Shown here in pieces: positions 61,253 through 64,000 of a stretch of DNA of 64,000 nt; position 1 is the first letter of the stretch, and each line of letters begins with the position of its first letter. The notes under the pieces were generated by a model, which did no database searches, was not told the DNA's origin, and worked only from the letters and a program-made list of their open reading frames with translations. Source of the stretch: JANSWP01 sp041941305 (GTDB lineage Bacteria; Bacteroidota; Bacteroidia; Chitinophagales; Saprospiraceae); contig JBGTQJ010000008.1 of the NCBI GenBank assembly GCA_041941305.1, forward strand, positions 124,001 to 188,000, in the 5' to 3' direction. Position numbers and translations under genes: made by a program.

Positions 61253-62980
61253 TCAAATAAAATAACTTGCTTTCTCTACTTCCACTAAATTGCCGTCTGA
61301 ATCCATCTTGATGATGTAAATATCTGCCTTTCCAGAGCTTATCAACTCAAAATCACCTATTTGTATTTTACCAGTAAAAAATCCCGTCATAATGATTTGA
61401 TTCTCCGTATTGATGGAAATAGAACTGCCTGCATCCGTGTTTTCAGATTCGCTGTTCCCTCCAAATGCTCTGGCCCAAATGAATTTGCCTTGCGGGTCAA
61501 ATTTGGCAATGAATGCATCCTCCTTCCCATTGCTGCGGAGTTTTGTTTGACCAAAAGCAATGGAGTTCGTGAACTCTCCTACCACATATATATTGTTTGA
61601 GTCGTCTACGGCTATTTCACTTCCATGGTCATTTTCACTGCTCCCAAACTTTTGAGCCCAAAGCATTTCACCATTAACTCCAAATTTTGCAATAAAAACA
61701 TCTCTGCCTCCTGCACTCCTCATGGTTTGGTTTCCAAATTGACCCTTGCCTTCAAACCAGCCGGTAACTACACAATTACCGAAATCATCTACCGCAATAC
61801 CTGTCCCATAATCCCTTCCATTCAAATTTTTGGACCCTGCTTGCTTTGCCCATAATAATTGTCCTGTAGGATCATATTTTACCACAAAAATGTCTCGTCC
61901 TCCATAGCTGATAAGAGTGGTATCTCCAAAGGTGACGGTTCCACTCAAATTGTGGTGACCAAAAAAGCCAGTAAGTAAAATATTACCATTTCGGTCGGTA
62001 GTCATTCCATTTGCGAAAACCATGTATTGTCCAGTCACTGGTTGTACCCATTTGATAATGCCATTGGAGGAATATTTTGCGATATACATATCCTGATTGG
62101 GTCCACCAACTGGTAATTTCGTATCTCCAAATTTAGGACTACCAATGTACATTCCTGAAACGATTACATTATCTTCCCCATCTACTGTAACTGTTTTTCC
62201 AAAATTGGGTCCTGTTTGTAAATCAGGTATTTGATTGCCTCCTCCATGATCTATCCACAACAATTTACCTTCCGGACTGTATTTGGCAATAAAATAGTCT
62301 TGAAAATAAGTATCCATTTTGCCTTTGGCGGTGACACTTGTATCTCCAAAATCAGCCGTATTGGCAAAGCCGCCACTCATATAGATATTCCCTTGACTAT
62401 CCAGATCAATGTCTGAGGAAATATCCCGATCCATTTCGCCTCCCATATTTTGTACCCAAAAACAATCAGTACCACCCAGACAGTTGGCAAGAAAGATATC
62501 CTTGCCTCCATTACTCAATAAGGATTTGTCTCCAAACTCCAAAAGCCCTTTGAAGACCCCTGTAATGATCATTTCTCCATTTTGGGTCCAACAAATAGCA
62601 GTACCCTGTGCATAATCCAAATCTCTGGAGCTACCCCCAATTTTTTCGATGCTTCCCTCAGGTGGGCTTTGCAGATTCTCCACTCTTTCAAGATTTCCAT
62701 TTTCCAGTTTTTTGGATTTTTTTCCGGAAAAGACTTGGTACCAAACCAATGCTGATACTATCAACAGCATGCTAATGATTGCCCAATTCAACCATTTTCG
62801 CTTTTTGTCCGCTTTTTGATGCTCAAATTCTTCCAGCCCAGTCAACATCAATTTGGCAAAATTGACCTCTCGCTGCCATTCAGGGTTTTCTGAAAGCAAT
62901 CGCTCAAAAGCTGCCTTTTCTTCTGAAGACATTTTGCCTTTTACATAGGCACGAATTTGATCTGAATCAGGCTTTTTCAA
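61253..62980 (-). CDS. Anti-sigma-like membrane protein fused to a beta-propeller
   Basis: 575 residues. The short cytoplasmic head (MKKPDSDQIRAYVKGKMSSE, then FERLLSENPEWQREVNFAKL) is the anti-sigma type seen with Bacteroidota ECF factors. TM helix at about 65-82 (NWAIISMLLIVSALVWYQV). The outside part is a series of about eight repeats of the form GKDIFLAN.. / GNIYMSGGFANTADFGDTSV (SBBP-like propeller blades: N-I-Y-V-x-G-x-F then F-G). The start is a TTG; an in-frame stop lies close upstream and no ATG precedes residue 17. Follows the ECF sigma gene by 11 bp, so they form an operon. It could sense an external ligand and release the sigma factor. Confidence 0.82.
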   Translation of the reverse strand: MKKPDSDQIRAYVKGKMSSEEKAAFERLLSENPEWQREVNFAKLMLTGLEEFEHQKADKKRKWLNWAIISMLLIVSALVWYQVFSGKKSKKLENGNLERVENLQSPPEGSIEKIGGSSRDLDYAQGTAICWTQNGEMIITGVFKGLLEFGDKSLLSNGGKDIFLANCLGGTDCFWVQNMGGEMDRDISSDIDLDSQGNIYMSGGFANTADFGDTSVTAKGKMDTYFQDYFIAKYSPEGKLLWIDHGGGNQIPDLQTGPNFGKTVTVDGEDNVIVSGMYIGSPKFGDTKLPVGGPNQDMYIAKYSSNGIIKWVQPVTGQYMVFANGMTTDRNGNILLTGFFGHHNLSGTVTFGDTTLISYGGRDIFVVKYDPTGQLLWAKQAGSKNLNGRDYGTGIAVDDFGNCVVTGWFEGKGQFGNQTMRSAGGRDVFIAKFGVNGEMLWAQKFGSSENDHGSEIAVDDSNNIYVVGEFTNSIAFGQTKLRSNGKEDAFIAKFDPQGKFIWARAFGGNSESENTDAGSSISINTENQIIMTGFFTGKIQIGDFELISSGKADIYIIKMDSDGNLVEVEKASYFI

Positions 62981-62991
62981 ACTGTTTTAAT

Positions 62992-63582
62992 TTAAAAATT
63001 CAAATCCTCAAAATCTTCTCCTAAAATATCGCGTAAATGTTGCTTGCATCTTTGGTGTCTTTTTTTGATTGCACTAAAAGACAAGCCCATCTCCTGACCT
63101 ATTTCTTTTAATGGACGTTCTTCCAGCCAATATTCAATTAAAATCTGCTGACAGGGTTTATTTAGTTTGGCTATGGCAGCAGCCAGTTTTTTTCGAACTT
63201 CTTCTGACATTAAATATGAATCCTCTATTTCTATATTATCTATTTGTTGGGTTAGCTTGTCTTCATTTTGAATTTCCTTTCTTCGTTGGCGGTAGCGTGC
63301 CAAATTGAGCAATTTGTGTTTTGCAATGGCATAGAAATAAGTGCTCAGGCTGCTTCTACCAGGTTGGTACTTGCCTACTTGTACATTCTGAACTAAATCA
63401 GTAGTGGCATCATGTAAAATGGGTTCTATATCAGGCAAGGCACAATCTTTCTGATTTTTGACCAGATCCCGAACCAAGCCTCTAAACTGATCCAGCAGAT
63501 ATTTCACACCTGCTTCTACTTCCCGGTGATTGGTAGAAGTCAATTGGCGAATTATTTCCTGATCTGAATAATGATGGGTCAT
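62992..63582 (-). CDS. ECF sigma factor
   Basis: 196 residues. Region 2: GRSSLSTYFYAIAKHKLLNL with the -10-binding helix, then RQRRKEIQNED. Region 4 HTH: LNKPCQQILIEYWLEERPLK and IGQEMGLSFSAIKKRHQRCK. A typical ECF sigma of Bacteroidota. It is the first gene of an operon with the membrane anti-sigma-like propeller protein, and divergent from a PKD lipoprotein gene. An inverted repeat in the divergent region may be its own or its target promoter control. Confidence 0.9.
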   Translation of the reverse strand: MTHHYSDQEIIRQLTSTNHREVEAGVKYLLDQFRGLVRDLVKNQKDCALPDIEPILHDATTDLVQNVQVGKYQPGRSSLSTYFYAIAKHKLLNLARYRQRRKEIQNEDKLTQQIDNIEIEDSYLMSEEVRKKLAAAIAKLNKPCQQILIEYWLEERPLKEIGQEMGLSFSAIKKRHQRCKQHLRDILGEDFEDLNF

Positions 63583-63614
63583 ACCCGCTATTATAATGAT
63601 TCAATCAGATTGTG

Positions 63615-63678
63615 AAAAGGTGACACATTTTGAAGAAAAAATATTTTAGGTAAAAAAACACAGAAAATGTCACCTTTT
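63615..63678. promoter_or_regulatory. Inverted repeat in the divergent sigma / PKD-lipoprotein region
   Basis: AAAAGGTGACACATTTT pairs with AAAATGTCACCTTTT around a 32-base spacer; two extra bases on one side. It lies between the ECF sigma gene and the PKD lipoprotein gene and could be an operator or a hairpin. Confidence 0.5.
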
Positions 63679-63784
63679 AAAAAACCTGGGTAACCATTTT
63701 TTAAAGGTATACCAAATTCTATTGAACAGATCTCAACCACGTTCAAGCGTTTGTTTCCAAATTATTCATCAAATCTATCAAAAC

Positions 63785-64000
63785 ATGAAGACCAAATTAT
63801 TGACCCAAATCTCAACGCTATCCCTAATTTTATTAGTTATCTGTGCTTGCTCAAAGAACGATGAGGAACCACCACCTCCAGCACCATTTGCAAGCTTTAC
63901 CGTCGAAAATAACAACTGTATTGCACCCTGTGAAATGACTTTCACCAATCAATCTCAAAATGCCACTTCCTATCAATGGGACTTAGGTAATGGTGAAACA
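63785..64000 (+). CDS. PKD-domain lipoprotein, N-terminal part (cut by window edge)
   Basis: 72 residues are visible: signal peptide MKTKLLTQISTLSLILLVIC, lipobox ICAC, then a short proline stretch PPPPAP and the beginning of a PKD domain (NNCIAPCEMTFTNQSQNATS, YQWDLGNGE). The same opening (CVAPCQVQFFNESTNATS) occurs in the GH53 protein of the glucan locus, so they share a PKD module. The rest lies outside the window. It starts 202 bp from the divergent ECF sigma gene and could be in that regulon. Confidence 0.85.
   Translation, partial: MKTKLLTQISTLSLILLVICACSKNDEEPPPPAPFASFTVENNNCIAPCEMTFTNQSQNATSYQWDLGNGET

Noticed and set aside
1..64000. CRISPR array
   Set aside because: No regularly spaced direct repeats of 24-40 bp were seen; the repeated segments are inverted, not direct.
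1..64000. Prophage or insertion sequence with transposase
   Set aside because: No integrase, transposase or phage structural gene was found; only short inverted repeats without an enzyme.

Overview
The window reads as a chromosomal segment of a free-living member of the Bacteroidota, most likely Saprospiraceae or a close relative. The evidence is T9SS sorting domains of type A and type B, SusC/SusD/SusE proteins, many lipoproteins with an SxC/GC lipobox, atpD-atpC separated from other ATP synthase genes, Bacteroidota-type promoters (TTTG/TTG about 20 bp before TAnnTTTG), low GC, and few Shine-Dalgarno sites. The assignment is by gene content only.

Layout. 1-1070: end of a sodium:solute symporter gene and a tRNA-Phe. 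1.4-9.5 kb: a small membrane protein, a 7 kb gene for a giant repeat adhesin with a type B T9SS tail, and a small lipoprotein. 9.5-13.5 kb: a glycosyltransferase and cassette A, consisting of a LytTR regulator, a divergent helical-repeat protein and a convergent antisense GG-leader peptide. 13.8-19.1 kb: recX, mscS, a GNAT acetyltransferase, a RidA-family protein and ligA. 19.2-22.1 kb: an AraC regulator divergent from a phytanoyl-CoA dioxygenase and a zinc alcohol dehydrogenase.

22.3-44.9 kb is a large polysaccharide utilisation locus aimed at alpha-glucan. It has three GH13 enzymes (surface lipoprotein, cytoplasmic, periplasmic), an esterase, an MFS sugar transporter, a sulfatase, a one-piece propeller/Y_Y_Y/HTH sensor-regulator, SusC, an unusual SusD carrying two starch-binding-like modules, a SusE-like lipoprotein, a GH53 galactanase and a T9SS-secreted protein with five of the same modules. 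The likely flow is capture and trimming at the surface, import by SusCD, periplasmic cleavage by the neopullulanase-like enzyme, MFS uptake and cytoplasmic alpha-glucosidase. The junctions downstream of susD each hold a long low-complexity hairpin.

45.1-49.8 kb: a lipoprotein, recG, and atpC/atpD on the opposite strand. 50.0-53.6 kb: cassette B, the same LytTR / helical-repeat / GG-leader-peptide layout as cassette A, here with a CHAT-protease lipoprotein. 54.3-55.7 kb: a sigma-like factor with a membrane partner. 56.1-61.2 kb: an SDR oxidoreductase, an MlaE/MlaF lipid-transport pair and a MacB/FtsX-type permease. 61.2-64.0 kb: an ECF sigma factor, a membrane anti-sigma-like protein fused to a beta-propeller, and the start of a divergent PKD-domain lipoprotein.

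The best candidate for an undescribed system is the twice-occurring cassette (about 10.96-13.5 kb and 50.0-53.6 kb). The short peptide of copy B is only 39 codons and easily missed. No maturation enzyme or peptidase-containing exporter is visible in the window, so its product and purpose are unknown.
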